From assembly GCA_032173965.1 (NCBI GenBank), contig JAVUNC010000019.1:16856234-16920233 (forward strand): a DNA stretch of 64,000 bases. The letters run 5' to 3'. The notes beneath the pieces were generated by a model that worked only from the letters and a program-made list of their open reading frames with translations, had not been told where the DNA came from and did not search any database. The position numbers were made by a program, and so were the translations under genes. Positions within the stretch are counted from its first letter, which is position 1. Every line of letters starts with the position of its first letter. This document shows, in pieces, positions 23,261 through 36,300 of this stretch. This DNA comes from Sitta carolinensis (Eukaryota > Chordata > Aves > Passeriformes > Sittidae).

Positions 23261-26200
23261 CCCCCAGAACGATGGAAACAGGTTATATTTCAGGATGCTT
23301 TTGATAGCTGGTGTTTGCAGACAGGTTGTTTCTTTTTTAGCTCTATGAAGAGTTCTATTTTTTCTCCCTGTGTAAATAAGTCTTATGTAGGTTGTAAACA
23401 GCCTATATAGGTCTTGAAATTTTTAAGATTTTTACATACAAAATCTGACTTTCTTGGAGCCATGTGACTCTGGGAGCTGGAGGAGTGAATTTTCAGGTTG
23501 AGAGTGATACAACATTACACTGGGAATTACCCTTTCCCCCATTGTCTGTCCCATAAACCAGGGCTGGCACTGGCACAGTACAGGGTGGGAGCAGGACATT
23601 CAGCCAGCCCTGACAACTCAAAAATAGAGTGAAAAGTTGAGATAGGTGAGCACAGCCCTGTGGATGAGCCAAAGTGGAAACTGGGACGTGCTCCTTGCTG
23701 TGGATTTGTCTCAGTGTGGCTGATGTCAGTGTCCACAGGTCACCTGGCAAAAGTATCCCTAGAGAGAAAAGGGTTCTTGCAAGCATGGGTGGAAAAGCAG
23801 CTGAGCCTGGGAGGACTGGAGGGAAGAGTACAATGAAACAAACCTGCTTGGTTTGTGCAGGCTTTGGCAGCCTTGAAATGTGGCATAAAACTGGTGAAAG
23901 CCGCCCAGAGGTGAATGCTGAATGAGGACAAACAAGACCATATCTTCCTTGAGCTGGTTAAAGATTGACTGTGTTTTGGCACTTTTCCTCTGTTCTCGTT
24001 TCTATTTGCTTCAACCACTGGGTGCTGAGCAGTGATAACCAACCCAGAAGGCTCCTTCCTTTGTGGAGGGACTGTCTCCAGAGCACCCAGGGCAGCGAGG
24101 CTGAGAAGGTCTTACAGTGCTTGTACCATGGTGGGACACCCCAGATAACCCCACAACAGCACTAAAAAGGGGTGAAAGTGAAAGGGGTTTTGGTTACAAG
24201 GTGTGATCTGTAACCAGAGTTTGATGCTGAAGGACTCTCAGGCATTTGGGTGTGGTGTTCCGTACAGGCCTCGAAATACAAAGAGTCAGGACCACATTCC
24301 CCAGAAAATACTGGGTTTTTCCCTGGTGTTGTTGTGCCAGTAGGAATGGATTAATGGAGGATTCCCTCATTTGGGAAGATGGGGGGGTTGCTCCTTAATC
24401 CCCAAAGCCTGGATTTAAAGATCCTAGAGAGAGTAATCACAGACAGTGGATTAGCATCTGTTGGGGAACCTGGCAGGAGAGGGCAGCGTGACACTGCCAA
24501 CCCCAGGGCTGGTCCTCACCCTTGTTTGCAGCTCCTTTTCCCAAGCCTGTGTCTTAGACGTGTTCGCTTGGAAACACAAAATTCACAGAAAGGAAGATGT
24601 CAAAAAGAGCATTTCTTCAAGTCATGGACGATTTCCTGCAAGTGAGAAGTGTGTAAAACATGTCTGGGGCAGGTGACAAATGATGGCAGGGGTGTGTGTG
24701 TTTGCTTGTTTTTATAAGCACCTTTAATATTTCTCTTGCAAGGCTTCTGCCATCACAAACTGAGTCAGCCTTTAGCCAGGAGAAGAAATGGAGGAGATGC
24801 TTGTCAGTCAACAGAAACTAGCTGGTGTAGGGCCATCCCCATGCTGCCCAGAGGCGTGCTGGCCTTCAGCCATGGAAGAAAACCCATAGTTAGTGCCTTG
24901 TTTGTGTGGGAACTCTGGAAAACAGAGTTTGTGGCAGTATGGGCCCTCATTTGTTGCTTACTGTGGCTCAGCTGGACCATGCACTGCTTTTCTCCAAAAA
25001 TGCCCAACCTAATCTTTTCAGCAAGGTCTGACTTTTTTCTCATTCAAACAAAATCTTAAAACATGCAATTTCCATACAGATATAGCACAAGTGAAGTATT
25101 TAGCCTGGCTGAGGCATATTTCCCCTGGGAGATCTTGCAGGACAAATGGACCATATTGGCTTTTCCACTGGCCCTAGGTACTGCTGCAGCAGCACATGAA
25201 CTCAGTGGTGTGTGCGTTTATCTGGCAGGAGGCAATCGCCTCAAACGCAGTGAGGATCAGCTCCCCAAGAGCTTCACCATTTCAAATTTAAAACTGCATT
25301 ATTTATTCAGACAGGATTTTCTGGCAGCAAACCTTGCATCCTTTTTTGCATCCTCTGAAGTCAAGAGGAAGGATGGCGGTGCACGTGATGGTGCTCAGAG
25401 CGTGGCCTGTGCTCCATGGCAATGTCCAGGCTCAGCTGAGCTGGGAGGGAGCAGTCAGGCAACCCACCTCGGGCAGGGCAACTGGAGCTTCAGGTCCTGC
25501 TGCAGGTTGCCTTCTCAGCTGCATTCTTTAAAAGTTCCCTTTGGGCAATACTGGGTCACCTCCCTGCCCTCTGCTCTACCCCAGCCTTGCAAGTGTAGCC
25601 CATCAGCCACCTTGGCTTTCAAGCATAATATGATCGTCTCCCTTCACCATTCCTTGCTCAACTGAGGGTCTGTGTTCTCTCCTCTCCTGCCATTGCACCT
25701 GCTCAGCCACTCTGATGGAGATGGGGGTTTTTGCTCTTGTGCCATCAGTGCCCAGTCTTGGGAGACTCTGCTCTGCCCACAAAAGGGCACATCTACCCCT
25801 GGAGCCCATGTACTTTCTGGCAGAGGAAGCTCCATCAGCAGGTTACCCACTCCCATACTTGCATGCTGCTGGGACAGGTGGACATGCTCCATGTTGACAG
25901 ACCTGCACAACTGTGGGGTTTTCTGCCATTTTTCTTTCCCTCCTGGGCTATGTCTAATTGAATTTGGATAGTAGGGAGTTTTTGGAAGAGACAGTGCCAT
26001 TGCTCTAGAATACCTGCTCCTGCAATTTATCCTTTCAATTTAAATGTTGCCAAGGAGCTGTGCTAACCCTCATCTCTTAGAGGGTGAAAATCCTTTCTTT
26101 TGTTGAAAATTGACCATGTGCAAGTGTCTGAGGACCAGAACCAGTCAGTACCATGCACCAAATGGGAACAGTGATCTGAGTCTGGTTTGTAAATCAGGTC

Positions 26201-28903
26201 ACTGACATTAGCGAGGCAAGAACAGCAAACAACCAGGTACTATTCTGCCATCTGTGCTCAGAGGAGACCCAGAATGGTACCAGAAGAAGGGAGAGAACAA
26301 GGTGTCTTGGCAAACCTGTGTGTATGTAATAGTCAAGAGAAGTTTTTGTTATCAGCAGGTTGTTTCCCATCACTCCCATGTAGCCATCAGTGTAATTGCA
26401 GCATCCAGGGTGCTCAGATAGATAATGCCCAAGAATAACAGCTAATGGGGAAGGGTGGGAGAAAGAAGATGGACAACTTTTTATTGCTGCCATATCCATT
26501 AAATCCCTTCAGCTCTCTTGCTATAGCCAAAGTTAGGATTTTTTTTCATTGGTAATTTCCATGCTGTTTCAAAAGAGACAGATTAGCCAAGCAAAACCAA
26601 TAAAGAAACTGCCTGCCCACCCCTGGGATGCCTTCCTGCTCCTGCCTGCTCTCAATATCTCATCAACTCACCCTGCCAACTTCAGGCACCTTCCTGGTTT
26701 CGCCATCGTGATCAAATCAAAGAATGAAGAGTGCTTTGCTCTGAGCAGAGATCACCAAGGTAAATCCCGGAGCTGTTCTTCAAATCTCAATGCATGCCTG
26801 GACTGCTGGAGAGCATCCACTGCGAGGGAGGAGATGGATCACAGCCCCTGGGGGAGGGGGCAGTGTCTGAACCTGCTGCACTGGTTTGAGCATCCTGCAG
26901 GCCCCCTGCCCTGGCCAGCGGAGGCTGAAGCTGATTTTTCAGTCAGGGCACTGCTGGGGATGGAAGAGGGGCAGACTTGACAAAGCCATGATCCTGTTTG
27001 CTCTGATCACTAAAGGTCACGAGGTGGCTCCATCTGTCAGGGGGAGGAAATGAACTCTGGTACCTTCAGCAAACTAATTTCAGGCTTGTACTGATTCCTC
27101 TTTCAGTGTAATTTAATCATCTTTGGTGTCTGATTCTACAAACAAGGCTTTGTACTGCTAAACCTTTGCTGCATATTAGCTGAGAGGCAGCTGGAATTTG
27201 AATTTGATTTTGACTATAGTGAGAAACCTTATATTTAGCACTTGGCAAATCTCTCGAATGCAGGAGCACATCAGTTTATAAATGCAGGTTGCTTTGATCA
27301 GTGCAATTTTGGAGGCTTAAGTATGAGAGAGAGAATATAGGCTGGGTACTGATACTCATAAAGGAGAAATAGAAAAGTATTCTGCCAGGTGATTGGAATT
27401 ACATTACTTTACAATATCAGCCTACCTAGGATTTGCTGCAAAGGATTTTTTGCAATAGAAAAATGCTTTGGGTCACAAAGTCCTTCCAATGCCTACTTTG
27501 TAGCCTGCAATATAAGGGTCAGGTACAGAAACACATTCCCTCAGGAAAACTGACTGAGGACAGCTAGAATGCCTAGAGCTGGACTGACCCAGGGATATGA
27601 TGCAGACCAGGAAATGAAGACAAGCTGAAATAGCTGTGAGATAAACTGCCTGCTTTCATCCCTCTTCTCTGTTGGACAAAACCCCTGCTGGCTTCTTTGC
27701 CATGTAGGATGCCAAACTAAGAGTCACTCTTGGCATTAAAACACGTGTAGGATGCAGGGTTTTGCCATATGCTCTAACAAAAGCAAGTACTTTAGTTTGC
27801 AGCTTGGGGCTGGAGCTGGAGGCTGGAGCTGGAGGCATTCCCAGTGATTGCCTCTTCTGAGAGCTCGTGTCCCTTTGGAACCTGTCCTGTTTCAAAAGGA
27901 GTCACCTCTGACCAACTTTGCAGCAACTCCTACATGGACCCAGCTGTGCCACTGGACTTTCTGGACTGCTCTCTGGACACCCCTGGGGCCTGGTTTTCTT
28001 CTGAAGTTGCTGCTAGAGGGAGGAGTGCTTGGCACCTGCAGGGTGGGGAGCAAGGGCTTTTAGCAGCTGGGAGGCTCATCTGTGGGCTTATTGCTTCCCA
28101 AGAAAGACTTTGGTTTTCAGAGAGAGGGTTCCCTCTGCATAGGAAAAGTGATTGCTCCCAGAACTTAGGAGTACGGGGTTTTAAGGAGCTCAGGTTCTGC
28201 TCCCAGCAGAAAGAGAGAATAACTAAGGCATTAGTAGCAGTGACTTTGCTCTTCATATTTGCATGGGCAGAACAGAAAATGGAGCTTCAATGAAAATATT
28301 ATCATTGGTGTTGTGGGCATGATAATGGACATTCACCACCTCCCAAAAAGCAGTAGGATGAAGAGGTGACCCTTCCTATCACTTCTGCCAGCTTCTGGCT
28401 TCCAAGAAATACGCCATCACTTTGATATATTGACACGCCGGGGAAAGGCAGCTCATTTTTACAATTGGCCAACACTGTGAGTTCAGATCCTCTGGAACAG
28501 AAGTGAAAATGAAGACTCCCCACCTCATGTGTGTGAGGAAAGACTGATATTCTCAAAGCACTGTCATGTGATGGTGCGCTGGGACCTCAGCTCTGGTGTT
28601 TGCTCATTCTCAGAGGTGGCTGCCTCTACCCAGATGGAACTCCTTGGGGAGCTTCACCAGGAGATCCCCACGACTGCAGGGTTTGGTTTGTGCTAGTCCC
28701 CAGCATAGCCCAGAGGACCCTGGAAGCTTGAGCACGCAGGCCTCTTCCACAGCGTCAAGAGGTTATTTCCCACTGTCAGAGCTCCTGCCAGCCTGCAATT
28801 CCTTCTGCTCCCCAACCCACCACATCACTGTAGCCCAGCGAGTACTGGAGATGCTGCAATGATTATTCCTCCACCATGGCTAGAGTGAGAGCACGAGAGA
28901 TTC
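23261..28903. other. no recognisable gene
   Basis: Mixed-composition non-coding DNA. The longest open frame, 200 codons at 25063-25665 on the plus strand, has no family resemblance, no splice signals and an irregular composition, and frames on the other strand overlap the adjoining DNA. A short acceptor/donor pair around 26685-26759 is noted but not accepted as an exon. The segment 27778-27838 contains a small imperfect tggagctggaggc repeat. Confidence 0.5.
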
Positions 28904-29640
28904 CGTGTTGGAAATCAAGAAGCTAGAACCCCTTCTGAGTCTCCCAGAAGGAGAAAAGAATGTTGAATTTGAGTAAAAGCCTTTAGAGAAGTTTATATGA
29001 AACCACATAAAGAAGTATGTCAGAAATAAGTCTAAGCAAGTAAGAATATATTTCATGCTTTCCTAAATGCCTGAATAGAAGCAGAATGCCTTAAGTTCCA
29101 GATAAAAGTTCAGTATTTCTCTTAGACATAACTAAACCACAATATTGGTTTGAATTTCTCAATAGAACTCAGAACATAAACAGATAGAACATGCACCAGA
29201 TAGAGTAATGTGTGTAAATATGCATATGCATTTTGCAGTTTAAAACATAATTTTAATAGGTGCAGAGAAATTGTTTTAGATTTGTGTTTTTAGCTGATTG
29301 GCCAGTTTAGGGTTAAAACCTTCAGTTGAGGCAAGCATTCTCCTCCCTCCCTACCTACTACTGATACTCACTGCTCACTGCTGCTTGCTTTTGCTGCACA
29401 CATCCACACAGAATAAGAAAGAAGAAGGAGAAAAAAGATGGAGAAGCTGCCCTACTTGAATCTCTATACCAGAGAATGGCTTGGAAACTGCTGCTGCTCT
29501 TGCTTGGGACTTTATACCAGGGAAAGCTGCAGGAGCAAATTGCTTCTGTTTGAGACAAACTAAAAACTTTAACAGTTTGAACTCTCGCCTTCAGACCGAT
29601 GGATTCATGTAATATTGTATTTATGCCAATCAACTGCTGC
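28904..29640. mobile_element. possible degraded LTR-like segment
   Basis: The segment combining gctgattggccagtttaggg, ttaaaacc, a pyrimidine-rich stretch, and a later 'gggactttataccagggaaag ... cttcagaccgatggattc' stretch resembles the layout of passerine retroviral LTRs as I remember them. Ends are uncertain: TG at 28904 is a possible start, but no matching CA end with a target-site duplication was found. No retroviral coding sequence is present. Confidence 0.35.
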
Positions 29641-32600
29641 TCTCACCTCTCTGAGACCCAGACCCACAAAAATGCAAGAGAATTTGGTGCCTTGCAACTG
29701 CTGCTCTTTGGGCCCATGGACACCACAGCAGGGGCTGGTTTGTGTCCTGGTGAGGAGCTGAGCACGGGCCAGTTGGCAGCGCCTGCGCAGGGACGGCGTG
29801 CTCAGCACAGAGCTGGGATTGATGCACGGCGTGGATAAAATGGATTGACAGATTTGCAGAGAGCAACTTTCATGCATCCCATATGTTGCCTAGCTTCCTC
29901 TGGGTGACTTAAGAGAAGTGAAAAAATCTTTTGCTGGAGGAGGATTAGAGTATTTGTATATTTGGCCATTTTTAAGTGTCTCTTTTTTCCCCTTTGGCTT
30001 GACCTGATGTGGGCAAAAAGAATGAAAGGTATCAGTTAATCATTCTGGAAGCGTGCACAGATGTATTAAATAAGTATAGTTTCCTGTGGCCCTAACAGCA
30101 GGCACAGGAAAGTTTCCAAAATTGTCAAGAGATTCTTCCCTCTAAGAATTGCAGCCCTGACTAAGATTATCAAAGATACAATGCTGCTAAAGGGCACAGT
30201 AGGTGCGGGGGCACTCTGATTTCCACCCGAACTTTTGGCTTGTTACCTATAGCAGAACTTCCCAGAAAGTATGAAATGTAACCTTGAGCTCAAACAAGAA
30301 CTTTTTGGAGCAATGCTATTTTTACTTCTCTCTGTTTCATGTAGGCAAACACATGCAGTGCAGACCATCAGTCCTGATGAAGTGCTATTGTTTAATACTG
30401 AAAAAATGCACATTTGATCTAGTGTGCATTTCCTAAAATCTGTGTTATTGATTTGACAATATATTTTTCCTCAGACAAAAAAAAATCTGCAGTTATTTAT
30501 TCATTCTTGCCCCTTGGAGAGCTTGCTACCATCTGTTTTTCTTGGCTTTGCATTACCTTATTTTTTTCCACTTGTTCTTTTCCCACTGTGCACCACTGAA
30601 GGACTATACTATACATTATCTCATAGCCAAATTATGCAGGGTATTGTAAACATGTTGTAAACTTTGCCAGCTGCAAAGTCAAGAGCTCTGAGAGATCTTG
30701 CTTAGTACTGGAAATGATCTTTGAAGAAAGAAGGCAGCCTTTCAGGAGCAGATTTGCAGGGCAGTGTGACACAAAAGTGTAATACTGCTTTTGCAAAATG
30801 ATAGGGGGAGAAAAAGGAGCAAATACATTTGTTCATGGATTACTATAACTTTATCTTGGCAGAGGCCAAGAAGTCCCTGAACCAGTATCTGCTCAGCACC
30901 CACTGATCAGGCACAGCAGGGCCCCCGTGTCCTGATGCTGGGACCTGCAGGCTCTGGCAGGTGGGAACAGCAATTTGAGCCCGCTAAAGTGCCACACTGC
31001 CATCCTTTCAGGCAGGACAGGACCATGCTCAGGGCACATCACAGGACTGAAGCTCCTGCATGGTCCCAGAGTTATCTCTGGAGCTGGGGCAGCCATGTCC
31101 AGCAACAAGCATGCTGGGCAGATGCAAACTGCAGAGCATCTTGTGCCCTGCCTTGCAGGGTTGGGGCCCATTGCTGCCTTCAGAAGTATGAGTTGAAGGG
31201 GAAGAATCACAGGTGTGTGAGGATAAGTCTGTGTAAATATCCCTAGTTATAGATCTTTGTGTATCTTTTGAACGTTGGCAGTAGCAATACCAGGCATACC
31301 AGAAATCATGCCTCAAAAATAGACAATAACTTTAAAACCCCCTTTATGAAATTTATCTGTCCCCTTCCCTGTCTTCTGGTGACTGATCTCAGTAACAGTG
31401 AAGGTCATGCCTTCAGGCTTTCATCCCATGGTACACTTCCCAAAAGGGCAGATATCTCTGTGGGAGACACCACTTGAGCCCAGGAGAGGGGCAGGCAGGA
31501 GGGAGCACTGAGCAGCATGGAGACAGAGGTGACTGTCACCCTTGCTGATAGAGAGGCAGGCCATGGGGCTGCACCATTGCACTCCCAAATTACTTGAGGA
31601 GGACTAAAAAGCACTGTGGATTATAAGAACACAGGGAAGAGCCTGTTTCAGTGGATGGTGGACATGTAAAATACCTGTACAGGCTGATGATACTCGTACA
31701 GCCCTCAGTGAAATGCAGTTGTCTGCATTTGCTATAAATTCAAAATGAATGCTTTTGTGCTTGGATTTAGATTGACAAGGAAAGCAAAGGCATCTTAAGT
31801 TTAGAGGAGATTTGAAGTGTAGTTACAAGAGTCATTGTTCTGGTACCTGGGAAGTGGCCCTTAAATAGCATTTTGGAAAGAGGCCAGGGGCTGCACGGGA
31901 GCACATGGTGCTTGGGTTGGCAAAGGCCCACTCTGCACAGCATCCTTCAGCCATCCTCCCTGTGCAACAGCTCAAGACCTTAAAAGGCTCCTGCCACCAA
32001 GGCCAATAGCTGGACAGGGCATTTGTCTGCATTATTTAGGGAATTCAAACCTGTCTTTTTAATTATTCCAGCAATTCTTCATCTTCCTCTCCAATGGTTA
32101 GCGAAAAGGATCACCCGTTCAGTTGTACTTACATAGTGTGGCTGTGAATATCCTATGACTTATTGCCCTATCCCTGATCTTTACACAGGGTTAAGAGCTT
32201 AGGGACGAAGAATTGCTTGGCTGGGTAAGATGTATTTCTTTTTGCAAAGGATGGATGATGTTTTTCCAGCCCTGGAAGTATTCTTGTGAAAGTTATTTTT
32301 TCTCTACAGAGTCTTTTATTACTATTATGGGCTTATGTTCATAGGCTTGCACTCTCATTAAAGAGCACAGATTTAAATAAGGGGCTTTAATCAACAATTT
32401 TCATCATGATTTAAATCAGCTAGCAGGAAACACAAAATTGATTATTTAAATTAATCTTGTTCTTCATTTGTAGTTTTTAATTATTTTCCTAAGGAACAAC
32501 TGATACTTCCTAACCGGAGCCTGGTACTCTTTTTTCACTTGTGATCAGGATATGCTATTACCATATTTATTTATGAATCTGCATATTAAGTCTAAAGTTA

Positions 32601-35230
32601 CTTAACAATTTTCATTTATGTGCCAAACTGATGACTGACACCTCTACTCCATGGCTTATTTTGATGTTTGTGTTAAGGTGCACTGCAGAAAAAAGTGACA
32701 TACATTAGTTACTGTGCTCCAATTTAAATCACATGCTAGTCTTAAATATGATAGATGGGGCAAGAGGAAGAACACAGTTATCAAAACTGATTCTTATTTT
32801 GAAATGGACATTTTGAACACAGAAAATATCAAATCCTTATAAAGACTCATATGGGGGAAAGTGCAATCTCCTGTTCCCTCTTTGTTTCCAGTCCCCGATG
32901 GTTTTCTCAAATTGGAGTGAACTGGAGGAAATAACATCTTTGTGTGTCCTGAGAAGAAATGGGTCTGTAGGAAACAGGCTTAGAGTCTGAAGAATCCCCT
33001 GATCCAGTTGGTTCAGCAAATACTTTAGCCACTGCAGTGGCTTGACTTAATCTAAAATTTGTAGGGGTCAACTGCTATTTCTTTTAGTATTACAATGAAA
33101 TTTAGGCCATAATGTTTAGTGCCACTTGTTCATGTTTTAAATTAAAATTACAAAATTTTACATGTATAATGATAAATATAAAGAAAATAATCTTATGCTC
33201 TGATTTTTCTGGAAAAAAAGGTTGAATTTTTATCTGCCTTTCATTTGCATCAACTCTAGCTCAGGGCAGCTGCAATGACTTGAGGAGCCATATTTCTGAT
33301 TCACACCATTGTGTGTAGGAATGCAAAAGCAAAATGAACCTTTTTTGAAAAGCTTTGGGGTAGATAGATCTGTGCATATACACATCTCTTTTTCAGATTG
33401 AAGGGATCAGATAGTCAAATTTATCCTTTAGGTAATTCAGCTGACTTCAGTGGAGAATAAAATGTCCAAGTTAGAGACCTGGTTTCTCATTGGCTTCAAC
33501 TATGAAGACAGAGTCCAGGGTTCTCTGGGAATACACAGGATGGGATTTTCCTGTGCTAATGGATTCATCAGCCTCCCTCCAATGTGAGTCCCAGCAGGTT
33601 CCTCCTACTGAACCTCTGTGCCACCCGTTCTCCCAGCACCTCATGGGATATGGAGGGATCATTGCTCCCTGCCTTGTCACTCCAGGAATGGTGCAGTGCC
33701 TCTCTCCTGGTGCTGTACTTTGGCAGCCATCAGTCCGTTTTGCCAATTCCCTGGGACAATTTCCTCCAAATCACACTTGAAACTAAAGACAAAACAGCAA
33801 AGGCTGGATTTCTTTTTGTTCCCCTGCCAGAAGCTGTATGTACCATGCCAAGATGTGACATGCAACACCTTGCATTACAGACACAAATCACTCATGCTGA
33901 CTCAGAGCAGGGAAACCCTCACTGCCTTGTCCCACATTATTTCTGGTCTGATGCACCAGGGAAAGGCTTCAGCTTTATGGTGAGGTTTAAAACCAAGTTA
34001 TTGGGGGTTTTCTGGGAAGGGATTGGGTGGTTTGGGGTTTTTACCAGGAGCCTGAATGTTCTTCAGTAGCTGCTGATTCCAAATGATGCTTCTGGCTGCA
34101 AAACACACTGCAAAGAAATGGAAACCAGGAGCAACAGAGTGACTTCAACAGTGGCATCCACTCAGGGTGAGCCCAGCCAGCCTGTCTCCGAATTTAACAT
34201 CTAGGAGGTCAAAATTACAGTCCAGGGCTTTTGAATAACTTTCAGGTTGTATTTTGAGCTGTTTGTCTGTGCCTGATGTCCCTCCCAGAAAGCAGAGTGC
34301 ACTTGGTTGTGCTGGTGCTGCTCCAGCAGCGCCATGGGCAGGTGCTGAGCCTGGAGCAGGAGCTTTGCCATCCCAGCAAACACTGACCCTGTGTGCTGTC
34401 AAGAACCAAGGGAGCTCCTTTCATCTCACAGCATTATTTAGAGCAGTGATGGAGGGGAACACAAAAACAGTAGAAGCAAACACTATGGGTAATGGAAGAG
34501 CACATTTCTGATGGATTTGTTGTTGTTGTTGTTGTCATAGGGTTTTTCTTATGTGCAGAAACCTATTTAGACCTCGGGTGCCTTCATGCCATGAGAGCCT
34601 CAGCCCCTGCACCTCCCTCTGCCTGGCTCAGCACATCTACCCCACACAGCTCCAATGCACCTTCATCTTCAAGCTGTTCCTGTTGAATCCTCTCTGCTCC
34701 TGCCATACAGAGTGCATGTTAATGCAAACGGGCATCAAAGAAACAAGAAATGATGTGCAATTCAACATCATAAAGCATGAAATCGCTCCTCTCCCATGCA
34801 GGGCTGTATCAATCAAGTTGGCTTTGGGTCTTTTCTTCCCGGGGAGCTTCTGCTGCAGGTGCCTATGAAGAGCACTTTGTTGTCCATGCTCCTTGTTTCC
34901 TGACAGGGATGGTTTATGGTCATCCATGAACACACACCATCATCTCCCGACTGATTTACCATGTGGAAGGATGGATACATATCTTTATTAAAGGAAATCT
35001 TAATCTTTTTTACGGAACATTTTATGAAAAGATAGGCTTAGAGCAGCTTTCAGAGGCAGCCACAAATTGCCAGCAGTAGTACACCAAAATTAGATGGGAT
35101 AGATGGGGTTTGTCTGTTGTCATCATCTGATTGCTTCCTTCCATCAATTGTCTTAACCAGATTTGTTCCTTAGCACCTGGCCATTGTCTGGGGTGAGTTT
35201 ACAGGTAACAAAACATGTTGGCACAGTTGC
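29641..35230. other. no recognisable gene; AT-rich with possible regulatory blocks
   Basis: No exon could be supported. The block 32300-32470 is AT-rich with many TAAT/ATTA cores (for example cacaaaattgattatttaaa) and could be a homeodomain-rich enhancer or simply AT-rich sequence. A GTT trinucleotide repeat of about six units lies at 34517-34535. Open frames at 33584-34069 and 34551-34868 overlap others and do not look protein-like. Confidence 0.5.
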
Positions 35231-35278
35231 TTTTATATATAATAATATATATATGTACGTATATATACATATATGTAA
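35231..35278. repeat. AT-rich alternating repeat
   Basis: A degenerate (TA)n/(ATGT)n tract including atatatatgtacgtatatat, which is largely self-complementary around TACGTA and could form a cruciform. It has no coding content. Confidence 0.85.
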
Positions 35279-35299
35279 TAACTGAGGTCCAAGCTCAAA

Positions 35300-35715
35300 A
35301 GGAGGTGGGTGGGTGGATGGCTGCAGAGTTGGTGTGTAGAGGAATGGATGTGGACAGGAGTGTGGATTGGTACACGGGCAGGTGGATGTGCTGGTGGAGG
35401 GGGGCATGAATTGGGTGTGGCTGGCTTGATATACGGGTGTATAAGTGCACAGGTAGGTGCGTGCATGGGTGCATTGGTTGGTGCGTGAGTGGGTGGGTGT
35501 GCAGGTGCCTTGCCTGGTGCAGGAACGGGCGTTTGGGCGCGCAGGTGCACGAGGTGATGCAGGAATAGGTGGGTGATGTCTGAGTGCTCGGGTGGGTGCA
35601 CAAGTTGGTGCGTGCAGGGGTAGAAGGGGGCACGGGTGCCTTGGCTGCTGCAGGCAGGGAGGGCCGTGTGGGTGCGCAGGTGCGTTGGCCGGTGCGGACA
35701 CGGTGGGCACGCGGT
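35300..35715. repeat. degenerate G/T-rich minisatellite next to the CpG island
   Basis: Roughly 415 bp built from variants of ggtgggtg, ggtgcgtgcatgggtgc, ggtgggtgtgcaggtgc and related words. Units are irregular in length, and CpG content rises toward the island. The strand bias (G on plus) keeps long histidine/threonine/proline-rich frames open on the minus strand; these are artefacts. The regularly spaced GGG and GG runs give some G-quadruplex potential. Confidence 0.85.
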
Positions 35716-35728
35716 GCGGTGCGAAGGG

Positions 35729-35755
35729 CGGTCGGTCGGTCGGTCGGTCGGTCGG
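35729..35755. repeat. (CGGT)n tetranucleotide microsatellite
   Basis: Six full CGGT units and a partial seventh, lying between the minisatellite and the core of the CpG island. Likely length-polymorphic. Confidence 0.95.
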
Positions 35756-35759
35756 ACAA

Positions 35760-36300
35760 ACCCCCAGGACAGGTGTCCGGGCAGGTGCGCAGCCGCCGCC
35801 GGCCGCACAGCGCGGCCCCGCCGCCCCGGGCGGCAGCGCGGGCGGGGCGGGGCTGCGGGCCGGCGCGGGGGCGGCGCTGCGCCCTCCCGGCTCGGCTCGG
35901 CTCAGCTCGGCTCGAGGGGCGGGCGGTGACACCTGCGGCCGCGCCGTGCGGAGCCGAGCGGAGCGGAGCCGAGCCGCGGCCCGGATGTAGCCGGAACATG
36001 GCGCTGGGGGCGGCGTGACGGCGGCGGCGGCCGAGGTAGGGGCGGCGGGGCCGGGGGCGCGGGGATCCGCCCGAGGGGCGCGGGCGGCGGCTGCCCCTGC
36101 CCGGGCGGCGGCTCGACCTTGCGGGGCGGCGGCGCTGCGCGCAGCCCGGCCGGCTGTGCGTCCTGGTAGCGGCCGGTGCCCGCAGACAAAGGCACGGCCC
36201 GGGCATCGCCGTCCGCACCTGTGCGGAGCGGCAGAGCCGCGGGCGCTGCCCGGGCAGCCGCGGGCTCCCGGGTGCCTCTCCGAAGGGTCGCCGTAAGTGG
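35760..36300 (+). promoter_or_regulatory. CpG island promoter
   Basis: This is the densest CpG and GC block in the window, with sharp borders, and no TATA box. At its centre are CCGGAAC (ETS-like) and aacATGGCGctg (YY1-like), a pair typical of TATA-less promoters; the YY1 element usually sits just downstream of the start, on the sense strand. This orientation and the donor at 36036 indicate transcription to the right with a start near 35975-35990. The long frames crossing the island on both strands result from low stop-codon frequency in GC-rich DNA and are not genes. The gene driven is not identified. Confidence 0.75.
35980..36035 (+). other. probable non-coding first exon with ATGTAG and a six-codon uORF
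   Basis: The predicted exon ends at CCGAG|GTAGGG (GT at 36036-36037). Within it, ATG at 35985 is followed at once by TAG, a start-stop element, and ATG at 35998-36000 opens M-A-L-G-A-A then TGA (ends 36018). Neither can encode a protein, so the main start codon must be in a later exon, not identified here. The exon start is inferred from motif positions, not seen directly. Confidence 0.5.

Noticed and set aside
25063..25665. 200-codon plus-strand open frame
   Set aside because: No domain, no splice or promoter signals, irregular composition and no recognised homolog. It is consistent with chance in moderately GC-rich sequence.
26685..26759. Acceptor-like ccaacttcag followed by a short open segment and ACCAAG|GTAAAT
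   Set aside because: About 74 nt is too short to judge by composition, and the acceptor tract is weak. It could be a chance pair or part of a non-coding RNA.
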